A stretch of 33,521 nt of DNA from Myxococcaceae bacterium (GTDB taxonomy: Bacteria > Myxococcota > Myxococcia > Myxococcales > Myxococcaceae), in NCBI GenBank assembly GCA_019686135.1, contig JADGHL010000047.1:1-33521 (forward strand), read 5' to 3'. How positions within the stretch are numbered: the stretch's first letter is position 1; the number at the start of each line of letters is the position of its first letter. The notes beneath the pieces were generated by a model. It was not told the DNA's origin and did not search any database. It worked only from the letters and a program-made list of their open reading frames with translations. Below are positions 1 through 8,475 of this stretch, in pieces. The position numbers and the translations under genes were made by a program.

Positions 1-26
1 CAGCGTCTGTTGTGTATAAGAGACAG
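1..26 (+). other. Nextera transposase adaptor remnant (library artefact)
   Basis: Bases 11-26 are TGTGTATAAGAGACAG, the 3' part of the Tn5 mosaic end. Bases 1-7 (CAGCGTC) match the preceding part of the Illumina Nextera read-1 adaptor, with two mismatches in the three bases between. This is not genomic sequence. It should be trimmed, and any protein starting here begins with an adaptor-encoded CIRD peptide. Confidence 0.95.
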
Positions 27-3000
27 GCCTAAGGATGCGCCCCAGCCGAAGCGGGAGGCCGCCGCGAAGGCCGCGCGGAACGAAGCGGTCAGCAAGCGGA
101 AGGCCGCCGAACGCGACACGGCGAAGGCGCGCCGGGACGCGGGCATTGCGAAGGAGAAGCGCCAGGCCGCGGACACCGAACGGCGCAGGTATGACCGGCT
201 CGCGCAGAGCGCCGGCGCGACCCCCACCCCCGAGCAGCGGCGGCGCCTCGATCGCCAGGCAGCGAAGGTGAACGAGCTCGAGCGCGAGGCCCAGAAGGCG
301 GAGGACACCGCCCAGGCCTCGTACACGCAGGCGCTCAGATCGCAGAACGAGGCGCTCCAGGCGGAGTGGGCGGCCAACGACGCGGCGAAGGCCGCGGGCC
401 AGAAGCCGCCGTTCGCCGAGGCCAACCGGGCGGTCGACGCAGTGGACGCGGCCAGCCTCGATGGCGGCGCGCAGGCGAAGCTGTTCGGCACGCAGAGCGT
501 GGTCTCGCCACAGGAGGCGGCGCGCGCAGACGTGCTGCGGATCCAGGGGCTGGCCCTCGGCGCGGGTCCGCTTCAGTCCCCGATCGATCTCTTCTCGCCG
601 CTGGCGGACGGCCGCGAGTCCGGGCCGGGGGCGGCGGCGAAGGAGCTCGAGCGGCAGCTCGGGGCGAACACCGATCCCGCGTATCGCGAAGCGTTGTGGA
701 ACGGGATCCGCAGCACGGTCGATGAGCTGGCCGGCCAGGTGGGCGGTCCGGAGGGCCCGCAGATCCTCCGGTCGTTTTCGCAAATCTCGCAGGAGCTGCC
801 GCCCACGCAGGGAGACGCCTTCGACGGTCAGGTGGCGGCGGGGATCACCCGCGCTGAGAAGGCGGACCCCTCGGCGGCCGCGCGGATCGACGCGACCTTC
901 AAGGCGCTCTCGAAGGATCAGGAGGGCGCGCAGTTCACCCTCAACGTCTCCAACGCCGCCGCGAAGCAGGGCAACACCGCCCTCTCCACGCGGCTGGATC
1001 AGGTCCGCCCGGATCTGCGTTCCCGCGCGGCGACCAACGCCGGCGAGGGCAGCGCCGCGGACGCCATCCGTCTGCGCACCGTGGCCGACGACCGGCGCCA
1101 GATGGCCAGCGACCGCGCCGCCGCCGAACGCTACGCGCGGCGCGAGGTGAGCTCGCTCAAGGAGGACATCGCCTCTGGGAAGATCCCGAAGAAGGACGTC
1201 ACGGTGGAGAACGGGCTCACCACCGTGGTCCGCCGCAACAAGGACGGCGACGTCGTGGGCCGGCAATCGTTCCGGGAGGACGGCGACCGCATCTCACTCG
1301 ACACCGTGCAGTTCGGCAAGGACGGCCGGGCGCAGCGCGAACAGGTCTCCATCGGACCGGACGGGACCACGGTGTCCCGCGCCACCTACACCGACAAGCG
1401 CCGCGGCCCGCCGCCTTCGTGGGAGCAGCTGCGCGCCGACGAGACCGCGCAGACCCAGTCCACCACGTACGGTCAGGACGGCGACGGCAACCCGCGCATG
1501 ACCCAGACCAGCACCAACCGCGCGGAGACCATCACCCAGACCAGCACCTTCAGGACCCAGAACGATCTCGACGACATCAACGACGAGATCGAAGGGACCT
1601 TCGTCGACGGACAGCCGGTGGACCGGGTGGACACCGAGGTCCGGGTGGAGCCGCGCCACACCGATCGCTGCGTGGAGGGCGCGACCTTCACGAAGCCCAC
1701 CACCATCAAGAGCTCCAGCTTCTCGCAGGGCGAGTCGCGGGTGACCTCCACGGACCTTGCGACCGACGGCGAGGACCCGAAGCCGCGGCAATGGACCCTG
1801 CAGCTCCGGCGCGGCAACGAGCTGCGTCAGGAAGATCTGATCGAAGGCAACGACGACTACCGGCGCACCACCATCCGGCGGGCCGAGGGCAACACCGTCA
1901 CCGAGACCACGCGGCTCAACTTCAAGGACGAGGACGGCAAGACCCGGAAGGCGCAGCAGGACAAGCGGATCACCTTCAACGACGACGGGACCGTCGGGAA
2001 GGTGTGGACGCGCGACGAGGACACGGAAGGTACCGTCACCGAGCAGCGCTACGACCGCACGGTGCTGCCGAACGGGGACATCCGCGAACAAACGCGCGCG
2101 TCGAAGGAGACGCCGAACGACGGCCTTCCGCCCGAGACCGCGACGCAGACCAGCGTGACCCGGCCGACCCGGACGGGCGCGCAGCTCGTGGAGGCGCAGA
2201 CCGAAGTCCAGCGCGCCGGCAACACCGCGACGTACCGCCTCACCCCGGACGGCGCGCAGGTGACCTTCACCCCGTCGGGTGGAAAGCCCCAGCAAGTCCG
2301 CACGCCGGCGGACGCGAAGAAGCTGCCGGACCGCGGCGCGCTGGTGAACCAGGCGCGCGACGGCGTGGCGTTGCAGCTCGCTCCGTACGCGCAGGCGGAG
2401 AACCCCGCCAGCGACGCCGCCCCCGGGCCTAACGCGCGGCAGATCACCGGAACCGTGCTCGGCCAGGCCAACAACGGCCTCAAGCTGCTCCGTCCGGCGA
2501 TCACCGGCATCTCCCACCAGAACACCATCACCCGGCCCGGCTTCTCCGAACCCGTGAAGGTGGGCAAGGCCTACGAAAACCTGGGGCTCGACCAACGCCT
2601 GCGGGCGCTGCAGACGGATCTGGCCAGCAAGGGCATCGGCGTGGTGACGGGCACGCTGGGGCTTGTGGGCAGCGCGCAGGGCCTGTTGACCGCGATCCAG
2701 GACGGAAACGCGCTGCAGATCGTCGCCAACGGCTCCTCCACCGCAGCGGGCACCTTCGGCCTTCTGGAAGGTGGCCTGGGTATCGCCAAATCCCTGCGCG
2801 GCGGGCTCGCGCTGGGCGAAACGATCTCCGGCGGCGAAGTCGTCGCAGCGGAAGGCCGGCTCGCGGCGCTGGCGCGCTTCGGCGGCCGCTGGCTCGGCCC
2901 GGCGGGCGCCGCGCTGGGCCTCGTCACCTCCGGCATCGACCTGCGCAACGCCATCCAGACCGGCGACACGGGCCAAATCACCGGCGCCGCGGTCGGACTC

Positions 3001-3174
3001 ACCGGCGCGGGCGCGCTCGCGGTCGTCGGCGCCTTCACGCTCGCGGGCTCCGAAGTCCCCATCGTCGGCAACGCGGTGGGAGCCATCATCGGCACCGCCG
3101 TCGTCGGCGCGGGTGCCCTCATCAAATGGCTCGACGACGACGAACACGAGCTTCCGGACGTCACCATCGACTGA
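27..3174 (+). CDS. Large coiled-coil protein with Gly/Ala-rich hydrophobic C-terminus, 5' partial
   Basis: The frame is open from the adaptor to a TGA at 3172-3174, so the true start lies off the contig; about 1049 genomic residues remain. Three zones are visible. The first ~130 residues are Ala/Arg/Glu/Lys-rich and predicted coiled coil. Residues ~370-780 form strand-like units full of Thr, Arg and D-x-DG turns, loosely reminiscent of YD/MORN-type threads. The last ~200 residues are Gly/Ala-rich with several hydrophobic segments (for example GAVGLTGAGALAVVGAFTL-like runs around 995-1040), ending in an acidic tail, WLDDDE. There is almost no cysteine. I do not recognise the family. A long helical stalk plus a terminal hydrophobic hairpin resembles pore-forming bacteriocins or secreted effectors in outline only. 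It is convergent with the gliding cluster. Confidence 0.75.
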
Positions 3175-3200
3175 GCCCGGATGGGCGCAGCGGCGACCTC

Positions 3201-3268
3201 GCGCGTGGTTCGTGGTGGCTGGTGAGTGGTTTGTAGACTGGCCTCCGCGAACCCGGGGTTCGCTCCGG
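3201..3268. repeat. Composite intergenic repeat, copy A
   Basis: A GTGGTTCGTGG...GGTGAGTGG tract (3205-3230) is followed by CCTCCG (3242-3247), an inverted repeat CGAACCC-G-GGGTTCG (3248-3262) and CTCCGG (3263-3268). The same order (GTGAGT-rich arm, then CCTCCG-palindrome-CTCCGG) recurs near 10350 and 31730. Confidence 0.5.
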
Positions 3269-3312
3269 CGGAACGCTTTGTGTGCGCCGCGCGGTGGGCC
3301 CGTATGAACGAC

Positions 3313-3342
3313 GACGCCCCGCGCAGGTTTGCGTGGGGCGTC
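3313..3342. terminator. Bidirectional hairpin between convergent genes
   Basis: The arms GACGCCCCGCGCA (3313-3325) and TGCGTGGGGCGTC (3330-3342) form a 13-bp stem with one G-U pair and a 4-base loop. It lies between the ends of two convergent genes (3174 and 3369), where a shared terminator is expected. Neither side has a clear run of T, so intrinsic termination is inferred from position and stem strength only. Confidence 0.55.
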
Positions 3343-3344
3343 TC

Positions 3345-3380
3345 GAACTACTCACTTCTCACCAGCGACTACTCACTTTT
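3345..3380 (-). repeat. GTGAGT-rich repeat arm, copy B
   Basis: Read on the minus strand it contains AGTGAGTAGTCGCTGGTGAG followed by AAGTGAGTAG. It overlaps the last codons of the TPR gene (stop at 3369-3371), so the repeat supplies the final Ser-Glu and the stop codon. Together with copy A it flanks the hairpin at 3313-3342. Confidence 0.45.
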
Positions 3381-4904
3381 GGCCGCTACGGGTTGTTCAG
3401 TGGCAGGGCAGCCCTGCTTGAGGGTGTATTGATAGTAGCCGATTTCGTCGATCCAGAATTCGCCCTGGAATTTCCAGTAGTTCCAGTTTTCGGCCGGCAT
3501 CGCCGGACGGTAGAGGTTCTGGGCGTCGAGGATCTTCTTCTGGTCGACGCCGGACTCGTAGAGCTCCTTCTCCGCCTTCGAGAGCTCGAAGCGGATGATT
3601 TCCGCCTGGTCCGACATGCTCTTCACGTCCTGCAGCGCCTCCACCAGCCGGTTCTTCGCCAGCTGGCCCGCCGTCGTCGTCAGCGTCCCCTTCAGGTTGT
3701 TCAGGCGATCGATCAAATCCGGACCCAGCTTCGAACCCTGCCACGCGGTGTTGGCGCTGATCGCCGCCTTCTCCCTCTCCAGCTCCGAGATCAGCCCGAA
3801 CACCGACAGCATCCGCTCGTTGCCGCGCGCCCACAGCAGCACGGGGCGCGGCACCTCCTTCGTGTTCTCGTCCGCGATCAGCTTGTAGAAGTAGGTCAGG
3901 TCCTTGTCCTCACCCTCGAGCACCTTCTCGAGCTGATCCTTCATCGGCCGATACGTCTCGTCGAACGACTTCAACGCCGCTCCGGACTCTTCGTACAGGC
4001 ACGAGAAGTAGTAGACGGTCGCCTTCACGATCCACGACTCCGGCTGGAAGGCACCGGCGAACTGCGGCGCGTGCAGCGCCTGCAGCGACCCGAGCGCCCC
4101 GCCGCGATCGTCGTTCTGGAAGCGCGCCCACCCGTTCTCGAAGAGCGCCACGTCCCAGTACTTGGAGAAGCGCGGGATCCTCTCGTAGTACTGCACCGCC
4201 TTCGCGAACTCGGCCTCTCCGTAGTAGGTCCGCGCGATGCCCAGGGTGGCCAGCTGCTGCGTGTCGACCAGATCCTCGTAGTGATCGCCCTTCAGCCCGA
4301 GCACCGTCTCGAATGCCTTGATGGCCTCCTCGGGCTTCGCGCCGCCGGGATAGCGCGGGTCGGCGTAGACCACCCCGAGGAGGTACTGCGCCTTGGCGTA
4401 CACCGCGGTGGTGGGGTCGACCGACGTCAGAAAGTCCCGCGCCTCCTCGAACTTCGCCTTGCGGTGCGAGATCACCCCAACCAGGTAGTTGATCCGCCCC
4501 AGCACCTCCAGCGGCAGCGTCACCCACGAATCGTTGAGCTCGCGGTCGAGGATCGACGGGACGATGTACTGGTCGTTCAGGTCACGCTGCCCGTTGATCA
4601 TCCCCTCCACCGCCTTCAGGTAGAAGGGGTGCTCCTGGCCCTGGGCCATGATCGCCCGGTCGTAGATCACCGCGGCGAAGGGCAGGTTCTTCCGGGCAAG
4701 CGACTGGGCCAGGTAGTACTCGCTCTTGGCGCGGATCTCCGGGTCGGTGGAGTTCTCGGACAGCTCGTAGAACCCGCGCGCGGACTCGTCAAACGACCCG
4801 GCGTTGAAGGCGGAGAGCGCCCGGTTGTACAGGCCGACGTCCTGCGCGGACGCGAGGCCCGCGAGGGTCAGCACGAGTGAGACGATGATCTTCTTCATGG
4901 TCAT
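3369..4904 (-). CDS. Periplasmic TPR protein, GltC-like (gliding cluster)
   Basis: 511 residues. The N-terminus (MTMKKIIV..., cleavage after Ala-Ser-Ala at ~20) is a Sec signal peptide, so the protein is exported. The rest is helical with TPR-like units: residues ~27-110 (NAGSFDESARGFYEL, KSEYYLAQSLARK) and several pairs between 140 and 290. The C-terminal ~150 residues look coiled coil, then end in a Trp-rich tail. It is the last gene of a five-gene minus-strand cluster, 18 bases after the upstream barrel gene. In Myxococcus the gltK-gltB-gltA-gltC cluster ends with the periplasmic TPR protein GltC; position and type fit, but the assignment is by context, and the length differs from the longer Myxococcus protein as I recall it. 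A second ATG two codons in is possible. Confidence 0.7.
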   Translation of the reverse strand: MTMKKIIVSLVLTLAGLASAQDVGLYNRALSAFNAGSFDESARGFYELSENSTDPEIRAKSEYYLAQSLARKNLPFAAVIYDRAIMAQGQEHPFYLKAVEGMINGQRDLNDQYIVPSILDRELNDSWVTLPLEVLGRINYLVGVISHRKAKFEEARDFLTSVDPTTAVYAKAQYLLGVVYADPRYPGGAKPEEAIKAFETVLGLKGDHYEDLVDTQQLATLGIARTYYGEAEFAKAVQYYERIPRFSKYWDVALFENGWARFQNDDRGGALGSLQALHAPQFAGAFQPESWIVKATVYYFSCLYEESGAALKSFDETYRPMKDQLEKVLEGEDKDLTYFYKLIADENTKEVPRPVLLWARGNERMLSVFGLISELEREKAAISANTAWQGSKLGPDLIDRLNNLKGTLTTTAGQLAKNRLVEALQDVKSMSDQAEIIRFELSKAEKELYESGVDQKKILDAQNLYRPAMPAENWNYWKFQGEFWIDEIGYYQYTLKQGCPATEQPVAAKSE

Positions 4905-4922
4905 TCGATCCGGTGTGCGGGG

Positions 4923-6053
4923 CTAGAAGATGAAGCTGACGCCGCCGTAGAAGCTGACGAGGTTCAGAACGTCCGAGGTGGGATCGCGCACCAGCGCGAG
5001 CGCGAGCGGCACGTCCGTCGAGCGGTTGTGGTTGTTCGAGTCGGTACCGTCGAACTCCGCGACCTGGCAGCCGTCGCTCACGTTGGCGGCGGTCACCGGC
5101 TTGCCCGCGCGGAGCGACTTGTCCATCGCGTCGAGGTCGTTGAAGTCGCAGCCGTTCACCCGGTCCACGCGCGCGGTGTAGACGATGTCGCGCACCTCGA
5201 GGCGGATCGCGAATCGATTGCCGAGCAGCACGCGGAAGCCGCCACCCACCGACCCGACGAAGCGGTTCCCGGTGTCGCCGAAGGTCGCCGGGCCGGAGTC
5301 GTTCTTCGGCTTGAGCTGGTGGCGGGTCGATCCGTAGCCGGCGCCGCCGCTCACCACCAGCGAGTAGTGCGCCAGCTGGTCCTCGTAGAAGGCGAACTTG
5401 CCGTAGATGGGCGTGACCTCCACGCCGCCCACCACGTTCCAGTTCAGCAGAAGCGACGTCGCCGCCTGCGCCTGCTCGCGGACCTTGTCGACCAGCTCCT
5501 GGTTGAAGTCCGACTCCGTGTTGACCCAGTTGAACTGCGGGGTCAGCTGGAACGCGAAGTTCTCGTGCAGGTGGTACGTGTACGAGAGCGCGGTCCCGAA
5601 GTGCTGCGTGAACTTGCCGTTCACCTGGGTGATCGCCGGGTACAGCGCGAGCTCGTGCTTGCCCTTGTCCGAGAACTGCTTCTTCTCGACGATGTGGACG
5701 GCGACGTTCGGATTGAACAGCGGCGCGCCGGAGACGAGCTGCTGGGCCTGCGCGTCCACCGCAGGCGCAGCCGGAGCGGTGGTGGGAGCATCCGACGGCG
5801 CCGCGGGCGTCTCCGCGGTCATCCCGGTTCCGGAGGGCCCCGGCGGAAGGGCCTGGGTGTCACCCTCCTCGTCGTCCCCTTCGGCGTCGTCCGATTCGTC
5901 GGACGACTCGTCGTCGGTGCCCTCGGGCGCGGGGGAAGTCGCGTCGCCTGCCTGCGCCAGCGCGGCCGGCGGAACCAGGCGCACCGCCTGGGCAGGGAAG
6001 GCCACCGCGGCGGAAGCAAACAGCAGCGCGGAGATGAACAGCGTTCGCATCAT
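4923..6053 (-). CDS. Outer-membrane beta-barrel-like protein, GltA-like (gliding cluster)
   Basis: 376 residues from the ATG at 6053. This start gives a clear signal peptide (MMRTLFISALLF... with cleavage near AFPAQA), and an AGG lies about 10 bases upstream. A low-complexity acidic stretch rich in Asp, Glu and Ser occupies residues ~45-70, followed by an Ala/Pro/Thr linker. The remaining ~270 residues alternate polar and aromatic residues (FAFQLTPQFNWV, YGKFAFYEDQLAHYSL, AIRLEVRDIVYTARV) and end in Phe (VSFIF), typical of outer-membrane barrels assembled by BamA. Two Cys flank a loop near residues 300-320. It starts 14 bases after the preceding barrel gene and resembles it (GxxFAIRLEVRD versus GAIKLEIRD), so the two are probably paralogues, as GltA and GltB are proposed to be in Myxococcus. 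Confidence 0.75.
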   Translation of the reverse strand: MMRTLFISALLFASAAVAFPAQAVRLVPPAALAQAGDATSPAPEGTDDESSDESDDAEGDDEEGDTQALPPGPSGTGMTAETPAAPSDAPTTAPAAPAVDAQAQQLVSGAPLFNPNVAVHIVEKKQFSDKGKHELALYPAITQVNGKFTQHFGTALSYTYHLHENFAFQLTPQFNWVNTESDFNQELVDKVREQAQAATSLLLNWNVVGGVEVTPIYGKFAFYEDQLAHYSLVVSGGAGYGSTRHQLKPKNDSGPATFGDTGNRFVGSVGGGFRVLLGNRFAIRLEVRDIVYTARVDRVNGCDFNDLDAMDKSLRAGKPVTAANVSDGCQVAEFDGTDSNNHNRSTDVPLALALVRDPTSDVLNLVSFYGGVSFIF

Positions 6054-6067
6054 GATGTGCCCTGAAA

Positions 6068-6907
6068 TCAGAAGAGGAAGGAGTAGCCGAGGTTGAACAG
6101 CACGAGGTTGGTGAGACCCGGGTTGGGCGAGTCGGTGCCGGTCTGCCCGTTCTGTTCTGCCACGGCGCGATCGATGTCGACCAGGAACGAATCCGGCCAA
6201 GTGTAGTCGCGGATCTCGAGCTTGATCGCCCCGGCCCTGTGGGTGAAGAACCGCATCCCGAAAGCGACCGAACCGATCCACTTCACGGCCCGGTCGGTGC
6301 GGAACCCGTTCCCGCACTCGGGGTTGTCGCCGTTACGGTTCGTCACGCCACCCTGGCAGTAGACGATCGACTCGCGGAAGAAGTTACCGGCACCGCCGCC
6401 GCCCCACAGGTACGCCTGGAAGTGCACCGGCAGCTCGGCCATGAGCGAGAGCTTGCCGTACAGCGGCGCCCAGCGGACCCCGATGACTCCGTTCCCCTGC
6501 ATCTGCCACAGGTTCTTCATGTCCGAGGTGATCTTCACCTCGGGCGAACCGGTGGCCGGCGCCGGGTTGCGCTCGAGCAGGTGCGCGGCGACGTCGTTCG
6601 CGAGGTTGGTGTGTCGCGAGTAGGCGTAGCCACCCTGAAGCTCGAAGGCGAGCGTCTCGGAGACGTTGTAGGCGACGCCGACGTTGAAGTTGTAGTGCTC
6701 GGTCAGCGCGTTGACGATCGTCAGCCCTACCTGCGGCGTGAGCTCGAAGCGGTTCTTGACCGTGTAGAGCCGATTGCGGACGACGACGTTCTCGATCAGC
6801 TGCTGGTTCGACGGATCGTTCGCCGGCTGCTTCTGGGCGAAGGCGGAGGCGCCGGTGAGGGTCACCGCCGCGAGGACGAAGGCTCGGAGCATGGTTCTCA
6901 TGGTCAT
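6068..6907 (-). CDS. Outer-membrane beta-barrel-like protein, GltB-like (gliding cluster)
   Basis: 279 residues from the ATG at 6907, chosen because a signal peptide follows at once (MTMRTMLRAFVLAAVTL..., cleavage after SAFA); the frame is open further upstream but runs into the preceding gene. An ATG at 6901 is the alternative. The mature protein has alternating strands (TVKNRFELTPQVGLTIV, FNVGVAYNVSETLAFELQGGYAY, GKLSLMAELPVHFQAYLWGG) and a terminal aromatic strand, FNLGYSFLF. It starts five bases after the VWA gene ends, so co-translation is likely. A GAIKLEIRDYTWPD motif parallels the neighbour at 4923-6053. Outer-membrane localisation is strongly suggested; the GltB label rests on gene order and fold type. 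Confidence 0.75.
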   Translation of the reverse strand: MTMRTMLRAFVLAAVTLTGASAFAQKQPANDPSNQQLIENVVVRNRLYTVKNRFELTPQVGLTIVNALTEHYNFNVGVAYNVSETLAFELQGGYAYSRHTNLANDVAAHLLERNPAPATGSPEVKITSDMKNLWQMQGNGVIGVRWAPLYGKLSLMAELPVHFQAYLWGGGGAGNFFRESIVYCQGGVTNRNGDNPECGNGFRTDRAVKWIGSVAFGMRFFTHRAGAIKLEIRDYTWPDSFLVDIDRAVAEQNGQTGTDSPNPGLTNLVLFNLGYSFLF

Positions 6908-6912
6908 GGGGG

Positions 6913-8367
6913 TCACAGGCAGGTGTTCTGGAATTCGGGCGCCACGTCGTAACAGACCTCGACGGTGCTCAAGGATTCGGGCACCGCGGTCCCGTCGAAG
7001 CGGATCACGTTGCGGAAGGTCGAGGCGTCGCACTTGACGTACTGGGCTCCGTTGGGCGCCGCGCCGATGCTGACCGGCACGCGGACCGCGCAGCGGCCGG
7101 AGCGGCAGACCTCGCCCGGGTTGGGGCAGTTGCCGTCCACGGTGCAGTTCGCCGCGTTGGCGGGGGAGACGTAGAGCTCCACGCCCGAGGCGATGCCGCC
7201 CATGGGCTTGAGCTCGGGGCCACGGGTCAGCCGGAACTCACGGCGCAGACCGGAGGCCGCGTAGCCCAGCGACGCGAGCGCGTTCGAGAAGTCGTCGTCG
7301 CAGATGTTCACCGCCACCCCGCCGGTGTCCGAGGCCACCTGGAGGTAGCGGCTGCCGAAGTAGGCCACCTCGTAGCCGCCGTCGTTCACCCCGCCCTTCG
7401 GGCACGGTTCGCCGGGGTTGACGAGGTTGCGGCAGCAGCCGACGTGCTGGGACGGATCGCCGAACTGCGAGGGGATTCCGGCGTCCTCGTCCCCATCGAG
7501 CGCGACGATCGCCGCGAGGGCGACGAGGTCCTGCCTTCCGTAGCCCTTGTAGGTCTCGAGGTAGCGGCTGAAGTACGAGGTCGCGCCGTACGCCCCGCTG
7601 CCGGAGAGGGTGCCATCCGCGGCGCAGCGGCAGCCCGGGTCGGCCGTGCAGATGGGCTGCTTCACCAGCGGGTTACAGGAGGAGTCGTCCTCGTCGGAGA
7701 CCACCACCACGTAGAGCGCCGCGTCCGGCCGGACGAACCGGTCGGGGCCGAGGTTGGCCGGGTTCTCCAGGGTCAGGTACGCGTTCAGCAGCCCCTTCTC
7801 CGAAGCGCTGCCCTGCGTGCCCACCTGCGCCATCTGCGCGAAGGCGGTGACGGCGTCCGCGGTGCTGCCCGAGCCGGTGTTACAGGTGGAGACGGTGCCG
7901 GTGACGTCCGGCGTGCAGGCGATGAAGTTGCCGGACTTATTGCCCACCGACCAGGTCCGCAGCGTGCCGCGGGTGGCCGGGTCGTCCGTGTCGGTGGTGG
8001 TCACCGCGATGTGGAAGTCGATCGGCGGCTGGGCGGAGACCAGCTGGTTGATGAAGCCCTGGAAGTTCTGCGCCAGCCGCTGCTGCTTGGGCGCCATCGA
8101 CCCGGAGGAGTCGACGATCCAGAGGATGTCCACCTTCCGCACCGAGAGCTGCTGGAACAGATCGCACTGGCGCGGGGTGTTGATGCGGAAGTCGTCGGTG
8201 GCGCGGGTGGGATCCACTTCGGCGCCGGGAGCGCCCACCTCCACCTGCGGCGTGCCGGGAACGATCGCGAAGTCCTCGTGGACGCGCCGGGTCGTCGTGC
8301 GGTCCTGGCAGGCAGCCGCCGCGAGCGCGAGCACGGAGACCAGACCAATGCGTGCGAAGCGTTCCAT
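6913..8367 (-). CDS. VWA-domain lipoprotein, CglB-like adhesin
   Basis: 484 residues from the ATG at 8367, which gives a lipoprotein signal (MERFARIGLVSVLALAAAAC, lipid Cys at 20); the longer open frame upstream has no signal. A von Willebrand A domain begins at ~78 with strand VDILWIVD and a MIDAS motif Asp-Ser-Ser-Gly-Ser (86-90); VVVVSDEDD (~220-228) supplies the later metal-site Asp. The protein holds about 19 cysteines, including CRCAADG, a CC pair and a C-terminal four-Cys knot, implying many disulfides on the surface. Myxococcus CglB, the focal-adhesion adhesin, is likewise a Cys-rich VWA outer-membrane lipoprotein. Position between GltK-like and GltB-like genes supports the match. Other VWA surface lipoproteins of myxobacteria remain the alternative. 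Confidence 0.7.
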   Translation of the reverse strand: MERFARIGLVSVLALAAAACQDRTTTRRVHEDFAIVPGTPQVEVGAPGAEVDPTRATDDFRINTPRQCDLFQQLSVRKVDILWIVDSSGSMAPKQQRLAQNFQGFINQLVSAQPPIDFHIAVTTTDTDDPATRGTLRTWSVGNKSGNFIACTPDVTGTVSTCNTGSGSTADAVTAFAQMAQVGTQGSASEKGLLNAYLTLENPANLGPDRFVRPDAALYVVVVSDEDDSSCNPLVKQPICTADPGCRCAADGTLSGSGAYGATSYFSRYLETYKGYGRQDLVALAAIVALDGDEDAGIPSQFGDPSQHVGCCRNLVNPGEPCPKGGVNDGGYEVAYFGSRYLQVASDTGGVAVNICDDDFSNALASLGYAASGLRREFRLTRGPELKPMGGIASGVELYVSPANAANCTVDGNCPNPGEVCRSGRCAVRVPVSIGAAPNGAQYVKCDASTFRNVIRFDGTAVPESLSTVEVCYDVAPEFQNTCL

Positions 8368-8409
8368 GGAGGCACCCGGAAAAAGCAAGGTCCGGGTTGC
8401 TAGCACAGG

Positions 8410-8463
8410 CCCCGAAGGGGTACCAAGGCGAATCACCCGATCGACGCGCCTCCGGCCGGCGCG
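8410..8463 (-). promoter_or_regulatory. Short hairpins in the gap between lipoprotein genes
   Basis: The 108-base gap inside the otherwise tightly packed cluster holds CCCC-GAA-GGGG (8410-8420) and CGCGCC-N7-GGCGCG (8445-8463). They could attenuate or stabilise the transcript between the two lipoprotein genes. No T run follows. Confidence 0.25.
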
Positions 8464-8475
8464 CGGTCCGTGTGG

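Noticed and set aside
3282-4880. Plus-strand open frame of more than 500 codons opposite the TPR gene
   Set aside because: The minus frame has a signal peptide and TPR units; the plus frame is Arg/Leu/Val-rich without motifs.
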